In this document: piece by piece, positions 12,418 through 23,715 of the stretch
How the letters are laid out: each line of letters opens with the position of its first letter
How positions within the stretch are numbered: the first letter of the stretch is position 1
Source of the DNA: Ehretia macrophylla
Taxonomy: Eukaryota > Streptophyta > Magnoliopsida > Boraginales > Ehretiaceae
Length of the DNA: 64,000 nucleotides
NCBI GenBank assembly: GCA_037974665.1
Contig: CM075778.1
Span: 7,615,001 to 7,679,000, forward strand
Direction of reading: 5' to 3'
Notes under the pieces: model-generated
Told to the model about the DNA's origin: nothing
Seen by the model: only the letters and a program-made list of their open reading frames with translations
Database searches by the model: none
Translations under genes and position numbers: made by a program

Positions 12418-13257
12418 TGATTGTGTTATTATTCATATTTTTTGTCAAAAACACTTTTACCATCTAAACATCCACAAACAACGAAAAACATTCTTCCACA
12501 CCTCTTTCATCTTTAATACCTCGCACACACACCCCTTTTTCAGCATCAACATCCATACACAACCTTCAAAAATACACAGTGAGACACCAAAACACACACA
12601 TACACAGTGACAACACACACATAAATACAGTCACATGCAAACACGCACGTATACACAATCACAAACACGTACACACACAAACAACAAGAACAAAAGATGC
12701 AAATCTTGATCAAAGGATGATAAAATCCTAATTGATTTTGGATCTTATATTGTCTTGCAACATCAAAAAGATTATAATATAAAATTTAAAAAAAAAAACA
12801 AAAAACACACACGCAAACATTCACAAGCACACGCACACACATAATCAAAAGCACACGCACACAGTCCCACACACACATGGCGCGGGCGGTGTGGGGGTGG
12901 AGGTCTGCATAAGCTACGGCTGTGGAGGTGGTGGTCAGCGTGTCCTGGGGTTGTGGTGGGTAAGGTTCGCGTGGGGTAGGGGTCATCAGATTTTGGGGTT
13001 GGGGGTGGGGGTGTGTCGGGTTAGGTTGGGATTGGGGATGAAAGGTATAGGGTTTTGTTATTTTTTTATTTAAGGGTAAATTTGTGTTTATAAATAGTTG
13101 ATAAGGGTCATTTAGTAATTGCCCATTTATGTTAACAAAATTTAAAATTGACCAAAGTCAAAGGTTAATAAATTGGTATTTTTAAAGGTGAAAGTTAGTA
13201 AGTATCACAACATGTATAGAATAGGGGTACAAAGTGGATTTAACCCAAAACAAAACA
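12418..13257. other. CA-rich tract followed by a G-rich tract, no gene seen
   Basis: About 12500-12860 is full of ACACAC-type repeats. About 12880-13040 is strongly G-rich on the + strand, with repeated GGGGTTGGGGGTGGGGG-like runs. Composition resembles the G-rich cores of the neighbouring Mutator-like MITEs. Open frames here are low-complexity only. Confidence 0.5.
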
Positions 13258-13266
13258 AAGATTATA

Positions 13267-14116
13267 GGGTAAATAGCACCACAACCCCCTATGGTTTAGC
13301 AAAAATGCATAGTACCCTTCTGTGGTTTCAAAAGTGCACCGGAACCCCCTGTGGTTTTAAAACCATGCACACACACCCCCTCTCTAATTTTTCGTCAACA
13401 AATTTAACTGAATAGTATAAAAAGACTTAAATGCCCTTCAATTTTTTTTTCTCTTTTCCTTTTCTTTTTTGTTTACAGACACACACAGAGACCTACACAT
13501 ACACACACACAGACACACATACACATATATATATATAATATACACACACGTGTGTACATATATATACCCATGGATATTTATAATTTATACATGTTTATAT
13601 ATATATAAAAAAAAAGGATTTGCAGGATTTTTTTTTTTTTTTGGGGGGGGAGGGAGGGGGGGGGGGTAACAGTGGGGTAACGGGGATAGAGGGGTTGACA
13701 GGGTGGGGGGTAACGGTGAGGTGCGGTAGGGGTGGGGGGTTACGGTAGGGGGTGATGAGGGTGAGGGTGAGGGTGAGGGTAGAGGGGGGGGGGGGGGGGG
13801 GCGGTGGTTTGAGGAAGAAGATGGGTTTTAATTTTTTTTTTTTGTGAAAATTGCATTGGGAGTAAAAGAAAAGAAAAAAAAACCATATATTAGGGCATTT
13901 TTGTCCAATTAAGTAATAATTTAAGCCTAAAAATATGAAAAATCGCATCAAACACGCGTGTAACGCATTCTCCATTAAAAGTAACGGTTTTTTTTAACAG
14001 AGGGGGCTGTGGTGCTACATTTTTAAAATCACGGGGGGTTCCGGTGCACTTTTAAAACCATAGGGAGGTCCTGTACACTTTTACTAAACCATAAAGGGTT
14101 GTTATGCTATTTACCC
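13267..14116. mobile_element. Mutator-like MITE with long TIRs and a G-rich core
   Basis: The left end begins GGGTAAATAGCACCACAACC and the reverse complement of the right end begins GGGTAAATAGCATAACAACC. Similarity continues for more than 100 bp. A perfect 9-bp target-site duplication AAGATTATA flanks it (13258-13266 and 14117-14125). The core (about 13640-13810) holds long G runs and GGGTGA-type tandem units, preceded by CA/TA microsatellites (about 13478-13610). No transposase frame is present. Confidence 0.92.
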
Positions 14117-14333
14117 AAGATTATATAAAGAACCTGAAACCAGCATGTAAAATGTACATACTTAGTGTATAGCTATTCTTCTAATGATCAGTGCTCAATA
14201 GATTAGAAAATCCAAAATGTAAGATAAGTTATGGAAACCGGCTTCATCCAATGGTTTTTACACCTTTGATTTTACTTCAAATATTGTTATCCGTAAAAAG
14301 TGTCACCCTATGGTTAGCCAAAAGTGCACATAT

Positions 14334-14668
14334 AGGGAAAATGATGCAAACAATTCTATTATTTTTTTTATAATTTTAAATTTGTTCTTATTATTTAAAA
14401 TTAGTCAATTTGATTCCTATTATTTCTCAAAAAAATTCAAATTAGTACCTAAATAGGGGTCACTTTCAGAGAGTGAATTAATTTTTTTTTTAAATAATAA
14501 GGATTAAATTAATTTTTTTAGAATAATAAGGATTATATTGGCTAATTTTAAATAATAAGGAAGAATTTAAATTTTTTTTAAATAAGAATTAAATTGACTA
14601 ATTTTAAATAATAGATACGGATTTAAAATTTTGGTAAAACAACATAGATAATTATTATAATTTTTCCT
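14334..14668. repeat. AT-rich foldback element
   Basis: The left half reads AAAATTAGTCAATTTGATTC and similar. The right half is its near reverse complement (GGATTATATTGGCTAATTTT). Ends are AGGGAAAATGATG and ...ATTTTTCCTT. It resembles the foldback at 20156-21009. No target-site duplication was found. Confidence 0.55.
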
Positions 14669-15103
14669 TTTGTGTTATTTATACAATGGTAAAGTTGAAA
14701 TTATAGGGAAAGTAAATGGGCAATATAGGTATGAAAATTAAAAAACAAATCCCTTCCCTTCTATTTGATTCCAAATTGGAAGTCTCATGCAGGGGATTTT
14801 CTTAATCCCTCATATTTTCATCCGACGTTAACTTTCAGAAGGTTTGGATCAGATATTGAACTTCACAAAATTTTGTGAAATTTATTTGCAAATCTATTTT
14901 TTGTATTTGGAAGCATCTTTTTAAAAGAATTAGAAATCCAGATTTGTAAATCTTGAATTTCCACAAGCCTTACCAAGAAGTGAAATTTGTAAATTCACAT
15001 TTTTCAAATCTGTTGCTAATCTTTAGAGGATAAAATTGCCTTCAACTTTAAGTGATTAACTTTGCTATGATAAATAGATAAAAACCCAAAAAACAAAAAA
15101 TCA

Positions 15104-15375
15104 ATGTTTCCACTCACTTCTTTTTCTACAGCATTTAAAATTAATTTGGATCTAATATCACAGTGATGATCATTTACATGTACTGCATGGATATCCTCTA
15201 CAAGCTTTTCAAAGTGGTCATCCTTCAAGGTGCATGATAAGAATATGCAATATTTGCCCTTCCTAAATCATGCTCGCAAGTGTCTGATAATTCTAAGATC
15301 AACAAATTTTTAATTGCCTCGTCGTCTGATGCAGCTACGAAGGGGAAGGCTAATGAGAAATTGGACCTGTAGTAT
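15104..15375 (-). pseudogene. Exon-like fragment of an unidentified host gene
   Basis: On the minus strand a stretch with a good acceptor (ACTACAG, just above 15368) and a good donor (GAA|GTGAGT, about 15110) encodes SNFSLAFPFVAASDDEAIKN, then LILELSDTCEHDLGRANIAY, then after one frame change KDDHFEKLVEDIHAVHVNDH. The splice-bounded exon shape and sensible protein text argue for real gene ancestry. From memory the opening words resemble a family of small plant type I membrane proteins of unknown function, but I am not sure. No neighbouring exons were recognised, so it is probably an isolated broken exon. Confidence 0.5.
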
Positions 15376-15379
15376 ACTT

Positions 15380-16223
15380 GTGTTCTAATTTTCAATCAAA
15401 CTTTTAGCACCAATTAAATAAGGTTCTCATGGATTATTTGTACTATTACTAATTAAGAAATATAAGCTCGTGTTTTTGGGTTCAGTAAACTACACACAGA
15501 GGCATATGAATGTTCAATGATTTTTTTTTTTTTTTTTTAAATAGAGTTGATTGATTTAATTTTAATTTGTTTCTCTGTTTCTTGTATTGAAATACAGGAA
15601 GTATGAGAGACTTTGAAAAAAATGCGCTAACAACTTTAATTGCACATATTGGGTACTTAGTGCTCCTACTTCGCCTATACAAATATAGTGACAATTTTTC
15701 TTTGTTTTTTCTTCTTATCAATAATGGAATGAGAAGATAACTCTTATATGACCGTTTAAATTCAACTAAATAAAAGAATGATATTTAAGTAAAATAAAAA
15801 CTATTAATTTCAATTTCACATGTGTTCCAAACATAGTTTGTATTTACAGATGACATAATTGATTTAATATTATTTTACAATTCGAAACAAGAAAATTATT
15901 TGTAAATACAAATTCTCGTGGAATTCATTCATAAATAAAATGAATTTTACAGCACAAATGTTTCCAAACACTATGTTTGTTAAGAAAAAGAAAGGAATGA
16001 GAAGAATATTTTAGATTCACCTTTGAATGAGAAAATGTTACAAAGATAACAACCATTGTGGGAGGATTTTGCAATTTTTTTAATTTAGGATGAATGAAAG
16101 GAAAGCGCTGGTGAATGAAAATTTTAAATTATCTGTGATGATGAGAAAGAAAATAAATGTAAAAAGAGTATTCAAATAATTTTTGTTTATATATTATCTT
16201 TTCCTTTTCTTTTGTTCTTACCC
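15380..16223. other. AT-rich intergenic DNA, nothing recognised
   Basis: Short A/T runs, and words such as CCAAACATAGTTTG that recur around 15830-15980, suggest decayed MITE sequence. No gene or complete element could be delimited. Confidence 0.4.
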
Positions 16224-16725
16224 TTGTTTGGATTGCACAAGAGAAATGAAAGGAATGTAACATAGAGGGAAAAAAAAAAAGGGATTAGAAGAAAAAAAAA
16301 GAAGTATCTTGTTTGATTGAAAATAATAATAATAATGGAAAGGAAATGAAAAAAAAAAGTTATAATTCTTTGTCCGAATAGATGTGGAAAAGGAAAAGAA
16401 ATGAAAGAAAAATTACCTACCTACCTTTTTTATAACATAACTATGAAAAAGTTAAAAATAAATTAGTCTATTCACAAACTAAGCTTTTCTTTCTCTTCAT
16501 TTTATCCCAAATTAGGAGGATTGTAAAATTTAACTAATTAAAGGATTTGGAAGGATTACAAAAATTCTTCCAAAACTTTTACTTCAAAATGTAATCCAAA
16601 CAAAGGGAGGAATTCCCTAATCGCTAACTTTCCTTTATTTCCTTTTATTTAAAAAAAATCCAAATAGAGTGATAAATTTAAACAAATATCATAAAATTAT
16701 TTTTGTTCATTACTAATCCAAACGA
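16224..16725. mobile_element. Possible hAT-like MITE with short TIRs
   Basis: TTGTTTGGATT at 16224-16234 faces its near inverse AATCCAAACGA at 16715-16725. Inside, AAAGGAAAGGAAATG-type runs on one side face CCTTTATTTCC-type runs on the other. TIRs of this wording are common in plant hAT-type MITEs, but no 8-bp duplication was found. Confidence 0.4.
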
Positions 16726-16764
16726 GAGAACATCTTTCCTCTCCTTCTCTTTATAACTTTCTTT

Positions 16765-17430
16765 GGTGAACAACACAGGAACACCGTGTGGCTTTTGGAA
16801 AGTGCGCAATACCTTTCTGTGGTAAAAAAAACTACCAAATTCCTTTCATGTGATTTTAAAAACGCAACACACATGCCTCTCTCCATCAAATAAATTGTCA
16901 GTTTTAACAGGCATGTGTAACACATACGTAAGGTACAATGTTTATTGTTTTTAAACAATTTTAGCAATAAAATAAATGTGTTGATAGTTATAAAATAAAT
17001 GTGTTGATTGACCAAAATACCCATTTCACAAAAAAAATAAAAAAAAAATAAAACAATGTCATCTTCCCCAATCCCCCACCAGTTAGACCAACTCCCTTAC
17101 CCCTTCTCATCCACCATGTCATCCTGTCAGACCCCCTAGCTCGTCAGCCACCCCAACCCTCCCATTAGCCACCCACCTTCCAACCTCGTCAGCCCCCTAC
17201 TACCCCGTCAGCCGCCTAAGCCCCTCCAACCCCGTTAGCCTCCCCACCCAACCATATAATTGAGGGCATTTACATATTCTTTTACAAATTTCCTTCACTA
17301 CTTTGATAGAAAAGTGAAAAAGGAACATGTGTGCTCCATTTCTAACCATAATGGGGGTATTTGATAATTTTTCAATCAAATAAAAATATTGTGTGCTTTC
17401 CAAAAACTACATGGTCTTGAGTTGTTCACC
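16765..17430. mobile_element. Mutator-like MITE with a C-rich minisatellite core
   Basis: The left end is GGTGAACAACACAGGAACAC and the reverse complement of the right end is GGTGAACAACTCAAGACCAT; about 50 bp pair. The core (about 17060-17250) is C-rich with repeated CCAACCCCGTCAGCC-like units, the opposite strand sense of the G-rich core at 13.6 kb. No clear 9-bp duplication was seen. Confidence 0.7.
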
Positions 17431-17508
17431 TTTATTTTCTCATCTACACTACTTTTCTTTCTTTGCGCCTTCACCCTCCACCCCAACCGTACAAGAATCC
17501 AAACATAG

Positions 17509-18548
17509 TGATGGAGACAATGAGTAGAGTGAGATAAAATGTGAAAAAGAACACCACAACAGAGCTTTTGGATTATACAAAAGTGAAAGATGAGTATTAG
17601 TCGAACTACATATAGATAGCTCCTTGAATGCATATAGCATTGGAGGGGTCTACCACAAAAGCAAAAGCGAGATGAAGACATCTATATGATGATTTGTAAG
17701 AATGTTGAAACGTGAAAAAATTGGCTTCCACAAAAGGAACAGTAGCCCCTATCAGAAAGTTAATAATGATACATAATTCATGTAGTTATGATGAGATCAT
17801 AATTTGAATATTTTATTATTATTAAATTTTGTTTATAATATTATATATTACGAGTGTTAAAAAATATGGAGTTTCATCTTAAAATCAATTAGTATCAAGT
17901 AGAGTGGCTTAGGATCTTATAAAGTGGTCTTAGAGTTTCTGATTTTTCGATATGGGATAAGTGTTATATTCTAACACTCCCCCTCACGTGTGACTTGATT
18001 TTAGAGAGGTCACACGTGGAAGATTGAACATGCGTAGACTTAGTAAAAATTGAGAACCAAGAACTGACATTGGGATGTACGAGTCAGTGAGAGTAAGAAC
18101 CAAGAACTGACATGGGAGTGCACGAGTCAGGGAGAGTTGAGTGCTGACATGGGGGCGCACGAGTCAGTGAGATGAGACAAGAGAACAGATAGGTCACACG
18201 TGGAAGATGAATAAGACTAGACCATGGGCCTAGCTCTGATACCATATTAAGAATCATGAGTTTCCATCTTAAAACTAATTGGTGTCAAGTGGAGTGGCCC
18301 GAAATCTTATTAAGTGGTCTAATAATTTATAATTTTTTAATATGGAACAAATATTATATTCTAATAACGACAGAATTCAAATAATAAAAAAAGCACACAA
18401 GCAATGTTCCTTTTGCCCCAACCAAGTTTCGAAAATACAAAGGACATGAGAAAGAGAGATGGGTGATAAGGAAAGCTCGAAAGATAAGGTCGTAACCATG
18501 TCCAAAGTTCTTGCAAATATCAATGTTTGAATATATGCAATCTTATCT
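17509..18548. repeat. Duplicated segment, copy B (partner at 9.97-10.37 kb), split by a TRIM
   Basis: The outer parts 17509-17755 and 18385-18548 match copy A in order and orientation. The middle holds a TRIM retroelement and about 100 bp of extra AT-rich DNA. Divergence is clear by eye, with many substitutions and short indels, so the duplication is not recent. Confidence 0.78.
17855..18366 (-). mobile_element. TRIM (miniature LTR retrotransposon), 512 bp
   Basis: Two direct 122-bp terminal repeats lie at 17855-17976 and 18245-18366. Read on the minus strand, the 5' LTR is followed by TGGTATCAGAGCTAGGCCCA, a primer-binding site for initiator tRNA-Met, and the 3' LTR is preceded by the purine tract GTGAGGGGGAGTG. 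Flanking bases ACGAG and ACGAC look like a 5-bp target-site duplication. The interior is non-coding and holds three degenerate units containing GAACTGACATGGG and CACGAGTCAG. TRIMs encode no protein and move with enzymes of larger elements. LTRs differ noticeably, so it is an old fossil. Confidence 0.88.
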
Positions 18549-18567
18549 TAAAGACATAAAAATAGGA

Positions 18568-18753
18568 GCATTACTAGATATTATGTCATTTTATCACTCA
18601 TTTATTATCTTTTAAATGTATATATATTTAATTGGCATGTTAAAATAATTAATCTTTTATTTATCTCTTTTGTTTTGCATACCAACTAAATATATATATA
18701 TATATATATAAAGTGATAAATTAATGATGAAAATAAACTAATATCTAGTATTT
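18568..18753. mobile_element. MITE-like foldback with ACTAGATATTA ends
   Basis: The left end reads ATTACTAGATATTATGTC and the reverse complement of the right end reads AATACTAGATATTAGTTT. Arms continue as TTATCACTCATTTATT versus TCATTAATTTATCACT, and a (TA)n tract sits inside. The superfamily is unclear. Confidence 0.55.
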
Positions 18754-19039
18754 CTCTTTTATGACAGTTATCTAGCTTTCACAAAATCATAACGTATCTT
18801 GTGATTTTTTTTTAATTTTATTATCTAACTTCTATTTTCCCCACATTTTCCTTGAAAAATGAGAAAAAAAAAATCAACTAGTCAAACTATATAGACAATA
18901 TTTTATATGATACAAAGAGTGACTATTCATTTAAAGATATAAAGTGGATTTCCAGTGCAGGATGAACGAAGTATTTTAGTTGTTAAAAAGATCAAAATTT
19001 TCAAGGAGGTGAGTTTGATGTATATTTGTAGAGAAAAGT

Positions 19040-19195
19040 AATGTTAAATATCATCCTATTTTTATCATTAATTTACCACTTCTATGTGAATGATGCTTAG
19101 TTGACATGTTAAAAGAAGTGATAATTTTTTTTAAAAAAAATATTATTTTAACATATTAACTAAACATTCACGTAAGAGATAATAAATTAGTAATG
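19040..19195. repeat. MITE-like inverted repeat
   Basis: ATCATTAATTTACCACTTC on the left faces an inverse copy near 19160-19195 (GATAATAAATTAGTAATG). Shared words such as GACATGTTAAAA suggest kinship with the foldback at 18568-18753. Ends are approximate. Confidence 0.4.
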
Positions 19196-19206
19196 AAACT
19201 AGGGTT

Positions 19207-19428
19207 AAATTAGATTATATTTACGTGACCAAGGAATATATCTCATTTATAAACTTTTCACACTAAACGATTTAAAAATATCTGAAAATATCTTTACCTT
19301 TGAGCATAAAAAAAGTCAAATTAGATTATATTTACGTGACCAAGGAATATGTCTCATATATAAACTTTTCATACTAACATATAAAAGTATCTGAAAATAC
19401 CTTTACCTTTGAGCAAAAAGAAGAAAAT
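19207..19428 (+). repeat. Tandem duplication, two units of about 111 bp
   Basis: TTAGATTATATTTACGTGAC occurs at 19210 and 19321. The following bases match through GAAAATATCTTTACCTTTGA and GAAAATACCTTTACCTTTGA. No coding content is seen. Confidence 0.8.
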
Positions 19429-20146
19429 ATCTATATTTATGTTCACATACTATAAATAAAGGCAAAAGAAATTCGAAATCCAGTGAGGGTAGAAACGTAG
19501 GTTTATGAAAATAGCCAAGCTCAATTTAAAGAAATTTTCTCACCTTTTTTTTTTCTTGCCGAAAAATGATCTTAACTTAGTAGTAGTGATATTCAATTTG
19601 CCAATGTATCCAAGCTCCAATCTTTTTTTCTTTTTTTCCCTTTATCTTATGTTATTCTAAGTTTAGGCGCTTCATGAGTAGTGTGGAGCATAATATATAA
19701 ATACAACAAATTTTTCTTTAATAGTTTAAACTTTTAAATGAAGTGTCATTTAATATAATAATAGAGTCGATGTACCAAAAAGGTCTTTAATCCTTTATTT
19801 TTCAAAAGAGGCAAAGTGATTATAAGATAATCAATTTAAGTGATGTTTCACTCATTCTATATATCCTTCTTTAATAGTAGCAAAAGAGAGTGCGGGAGAT
19901 GATCCACAACATCTAAGAAATTGTAACAATTCAAAATTGGCGAGCCAATCCAAATTTCGATTAAACATGCGCCACTTTGTTGATTTACTACCCTCTAGGA
20001 TTGAATAATGTACCCGATCTTTTTTTATTAAAACAAGTTCTAATTATTAAAAAAAAAGTAGCTGAATTGGGACATACCAAACTTATGCTTCTTTTTTGAG
20101 CTGCAATAAAGCTATCTTCCCTATGGTCAATAGTAATTATGTCACA
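19429..20146. other. AT-rich intergenic DNA, nothing recognised
   Basis: No gene, RNA gene or bounded repeat could be supported. Confidence 0.4.
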
Positions 20147-20155
20147 TTTTAGTGG

Positions 20156-21009
20156 AGGAAAAATGGCACATTGCATCCCTATTGTTTCCCCAAAATTTCA
20201 ATTTAGTTCTTATTGTTTAAATTTTTTTAATTTCATCTTTATTATTTTTAAAAAAAATTCAATTTTGTCCCTATTATTTTTAAAAAGATCTTCATAAGTA
20301 AAAAGCATAATGTCTGACTACTCAGAGATTCTTGCGAGTTCATCGTATATAATTTCAATTTCATCCATTATTATTTTTCTAGAATTTTAAATTCATCCAT
20401 ATTATTTAAAATTAGTTAATTTAGTCTCTATTATTTTCTAAAAAAATTAAAATCCATCCATATTGTTCAAAATTAGTCATTATAGTTCATATTGTTTTCT
20501 AAAAAATTTAAATTCGTCCTTATTGTTCAAAATAGCCAATTTAGTCTCTATTGTTTCTGAATTTTTTTTAATTTAGTCGATATTATTTTAATATAAAATT
20601 CAAATTAGTCCTCAACTTTTTTTTTTAAATGTGACTAAATTAAATTTTTTTGAAAAATAATATGGACTAAATTGACTAATTTTGAATAATATGAACAAAT
20701 TTAAAAATTTTAGAAAATAATAGAGATCAAATTGACTAATTTTGAACAATAAAAATGAATTTAAAATTTCAGAGAAATAAAAAAAATACACAAATGGTCC
20801 CTATTAACTGTAAAGATGAAATCGAAACTTTTTTAAAAATAATAAAGACGAAATTAAAATTTTTGGAGAAATAATAAAAATGAAATTAAAAAATTTTAAA
20901 TAATAAGAATGAAATTAATTAATTTTTTAATAATAGAGATAAAATTATAAAATTTTAAATAATACTAAATTGTTAGAAAAATAATAGGGACTAAATATGA
21001 TATTTTTCC
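20156..21009. mobile_element. Long AT-rich foldback element with a 9-bp duplication
   Basis: The left half repeats phrases such as TTTAGTCTCTATTATTTTC; the right half repeats their inverse (ATAATAGGGACTAAAT). Thus almost the whole 854 bp can fold back on itself. It is flanked by TTTTAGTGG (20147-20155) and TTTTAGTGA (21010-21018), an 8-of-9 direct repeat, which favours a Mutator-like origin. No protein is encoded. Confidence 0.75.
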
Positions 21010-21585
21010 TTTTAGTGAAATTGAGCACTATAATTGTGATGGAGGAAGATAAGATGGGTAGGAATAGAGGCACGCTTTGTTTTGCCCCTAGTGCGCCATC
21101 TCTAACTTCCATTCTGTAAGAACAATGGCATCATTTCATGTACGACTATCACAAACCCCCTACAAAATAATGCCCTTTTGATTTGACCTCTGGATCACAA
21201 AGTTTACTTTTGTCGGAGTATACCACAAGTTTAGGATAATTTCTCATATTATAATTAAAATTTAATAATTGTGAAGTGTTGATATAATTAATTATAATAA
21301 AATTATATAAATTAATTTATTAAATCTTTAAATATTACTTATAAAATTATAATATTACGAGATAATTCATACCTAAGTTTAACACCCAAACCACCGTAGA
21401 TATTGCATGTAACAAAATAATGACTTTGCTACTTTAATCCATAGGCCCAATGAACAACCCAAATTATTATAATCCTACATATACACATATATATTTCACC
21501 TATGTGATATATTACAATCATCTTTGTTGAAGACTTAACATCTTTGTTAGGAGCATAGACGAGCATAGACAATCAGTACCAACCA

Positions 21586-21690
21586 TGCAATGTAGGACTC
21601 TAGAAGAGGCTCGTACAGTTAAAGAAGTGGCTCCTACCACTTTCTTATTGTAGCACTTGTCACGCATAATATTTAGTTTTCACATCGATC
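21586..21690. repeat. Scrap resembling the conserved patch of the gypsy LTRs
   Basis: GACTCTAGAAGAGGCTCGTAC and TTGTAGCACTTGTCACGC resemble 53725-53810 (GACTCTAGAGGTGGTTCATAC and GTGTAGCACTTTGCCCAGC) and a stretch in intron 2 of the Aux/IAA gene near 31000. It is probably a decayed LTR fragment. Confidence 0.4.
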
Positions 21691-21816
21691 TAGTGACTAT
21701 CTAGGGTTGTCATTTTGTTAGGCCTCAAGTCTAAAACTTAAGTCTGTAAATTAGACTAATATTATATGTTTAAATAAATTACTTGAATTTTAAATTTACT
21801 GATCTAGTATGATTAA

Positions 21817-22144
21817 GGGTATCTCCAATAACTTGCACTATTCACAAAAACTTACTATTTTTTATAATTTTTAGAGACCCGGATCTCTATTTTAACTCAA
21901 ATATCTAATGTGACCCACCACTTTTTAGAGATTTAAACCAAAATAAAGACTCAATCACTTTTTGAGTCTTTAAATGTGTTGCAAAAAAAGTAAATTAGAT
22001 CTCTATTTTAACTCAAATCTTTAAAAAGTGATGGGTTCCATTAGAGATTTGAGTTAAAATAAAGACACAAATATCTAAAAATTATTAAAAATAATTTTTT
22101 TATTTATAAATAGTACTCTATTTTTCTTACTATTAAAAATACCC
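21817..22144. mobile_element. PIF/Harbinger-like (Tourist) MITE, 328 bp
   Basis: TIRs are GGGTATCTCCAAT and GGGTATTTTTAAT, flanked by a TAA target duplication (21814-21816 and 22145-22147). The inside is a long imperfect palindrome with CTCTATTTTAACTCAAAT on both arms. The size, 3-bp duplication and TIR wording fit Tourist-type MITEs. Confidence 0.82.
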
Positions 22145-22419
22145 TAATTGAAAGTTATTATTATTGTAAATAGTTGTACCAATGTGGGACATCGCTCCAT
22201 TTCCATCACAAGGATCTTTAAAAATCAGTGTACGACAAGGATGCCATGAAACATTTATCACGATGATAATGCGAAGATTCCAGATTTTATCTTTACGTGA
22301 GTTCATGGGCACGTGACATCCATTCAGCTTACTTGTTTTTGGGTGGAAAGTGAGCGGATCCAAAGTCATTGACCTATCGACCAAAAAAAAAAAAAAAATC
22401 CAAAGTCCTGTAATTATAA

Positions 22420-22677
22420 GGGTAAATTATGTATATAGTACCTCTTGTTTATATAATTTTTTTAGTTGGTCCGTAATATTTAAAAAATATTATATTAATT
22501 TTTAATATTTATAAAAGTAATTTAAAATGGTAGAGACTAATTGAATTTTTAAAAAAATAATAAAGACCATTCTGAATAATTTTAGAAAACAATAGAGACT
22601 GTCATGAATCTTTTGAAATATTAAGGATCATTATTAAAATATATGTAAACTATAAGGACTAAATGTGAAATTTACCC
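22420..22677. mobile_element. MITE with GGGTAAATT ends
   Basis: The left end is GGGTAAATTATGTATATAGT and the reverse complement of the right end is GGGTAAATTTCACATTTAGT. TIRs of this wording match the Mutator-like MITEs in the window. No 9-bp duplication is visible. Confidence 0.6.
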
Positions 22678-22689
22678 TTTCACAAATAG

Positions 22690-23095
22690 TTTAATAGTGA
22701 CGCTTTAAGTCTTTAATGTTTATATTTTTTTTTAAATTTCGTTCATATTATTTTAAAGTGACGCAATTAGTCCCCATAGTTTGTAAAAAAAAGTTTTAAT
22801 TTAGTTCTCAATATTTTTACTTTTTCTCCAATTTAGCCTCCAAAATTTTATGTACGGTAAAAATTAAAATTTCACGGGAGAGATTAATCTGAATTTTTTT
22901 GCAAACTTTGGAAACTAATCACGTTACTTTTAAAACAATGATGATGGAATTGAAAAAAAGTATAAACATTAGGGACTAAATTTAAAAAAAATATATAATT
23001 TTTAAGGACTAAATATGTTACTTTTAAAATAATGAAGACGAAATTGAAAAAAAATGTAAACATTAGGGAACCATTTGTAGATTTGTCCTAATTAT
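22690..23095. repeat. AT-rich foldback next to the previous MITE
   Basis: TTAATGTTTATATTTTTTTT on the left faces an inverse copy near 23060. TTTAGTC-type and GACTAAAT-type phrases are arranged head to head. Ends are approximate. Confidence 0.5.
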
Positions 23096-23444
23096 AACAA
23101 CGATATTTAGATTGCAATTTTGTAAATTGGGATGTTCCTAGAGGAGAAAAGGGGGAAAAAAAAAAGGACAAAGAAATTAAAGGATATTAGCGGCTGAGGG
23201 TAGTTCAAGTGGCAGAAATAATAGGTGGATCATTTAAAAATACAAATTTGAAGTTTTTTAGAGGCATATCAGAATCAAACTCTTGATTCATTAATGTTAC
23301 GGTTGTAGAACCAATTACAGCACTTCTGGAATTTCAATCATGTATAGTTGAAATTGTGGGATTCGTGACAACTTGTAAATTAAGTATAGAGTTGGCAAGT
23401 TGTGATATCTTGTTGGTGTTTTTTAGAGTATAAAAAAAAAAAAA

Positions 23445-23715
23445 AAAGACTAAGAAAAGTACTCAATCGTTTTTATTGTTTATAATTAGTTAATTTAGTC
23501 ATTATTATTTTAAAAAAAAATCAATTTAGTTCTATTATTTTTCAAAAAAATTCAATTTAGCCCGTGTAGGCAATGATTAAACTGTTTTTTTTTTTAAAAA
23601 CAATAAAGAATGCATTGACTAATTTTGAATAATAAGGATAAATTTAAATTTTTTAAAAAATAATAACAATTAAATTAATTAATTCTAAACAAAAAAGATA
23701 AATTTAAGATTTTGT
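23445..23715. repeat. AT-rich foldback of the same style
   Basis: ATTAGTTAATTTAGTCATTA on the left faces GCATTGACTAATTTTGAATA on the right. It has the same style as 14334-14668 and 20156-21009. Confidence 0.5.

Noticed and set aside
12786-13073. Open frames on both strands rich in Gly, Val and Pro
   Set aside because: They arise from CA- and G-rich simple sequence; no start context or family match.
13595-13975. Minus-strand open frame of 126 residues with long proline runs
   Set aside because: It is the inverse of the G-rich core of a Mutator-like MITE; low-complexity, no domain.
18225-18244. GCTCTGATACCA as a possible tRNA gene piece
   Set aside because: It is only the primer-binding complement of initiator tRNA-Met; no cloverleaf surrounds it.
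17855-18366. TRIM might be a Cassandra element with a 5S rRNA-like LTR
   Set aside because: The 122-bp LTRs show no 5S rRNA promoter boxes or 5S-like sequence.
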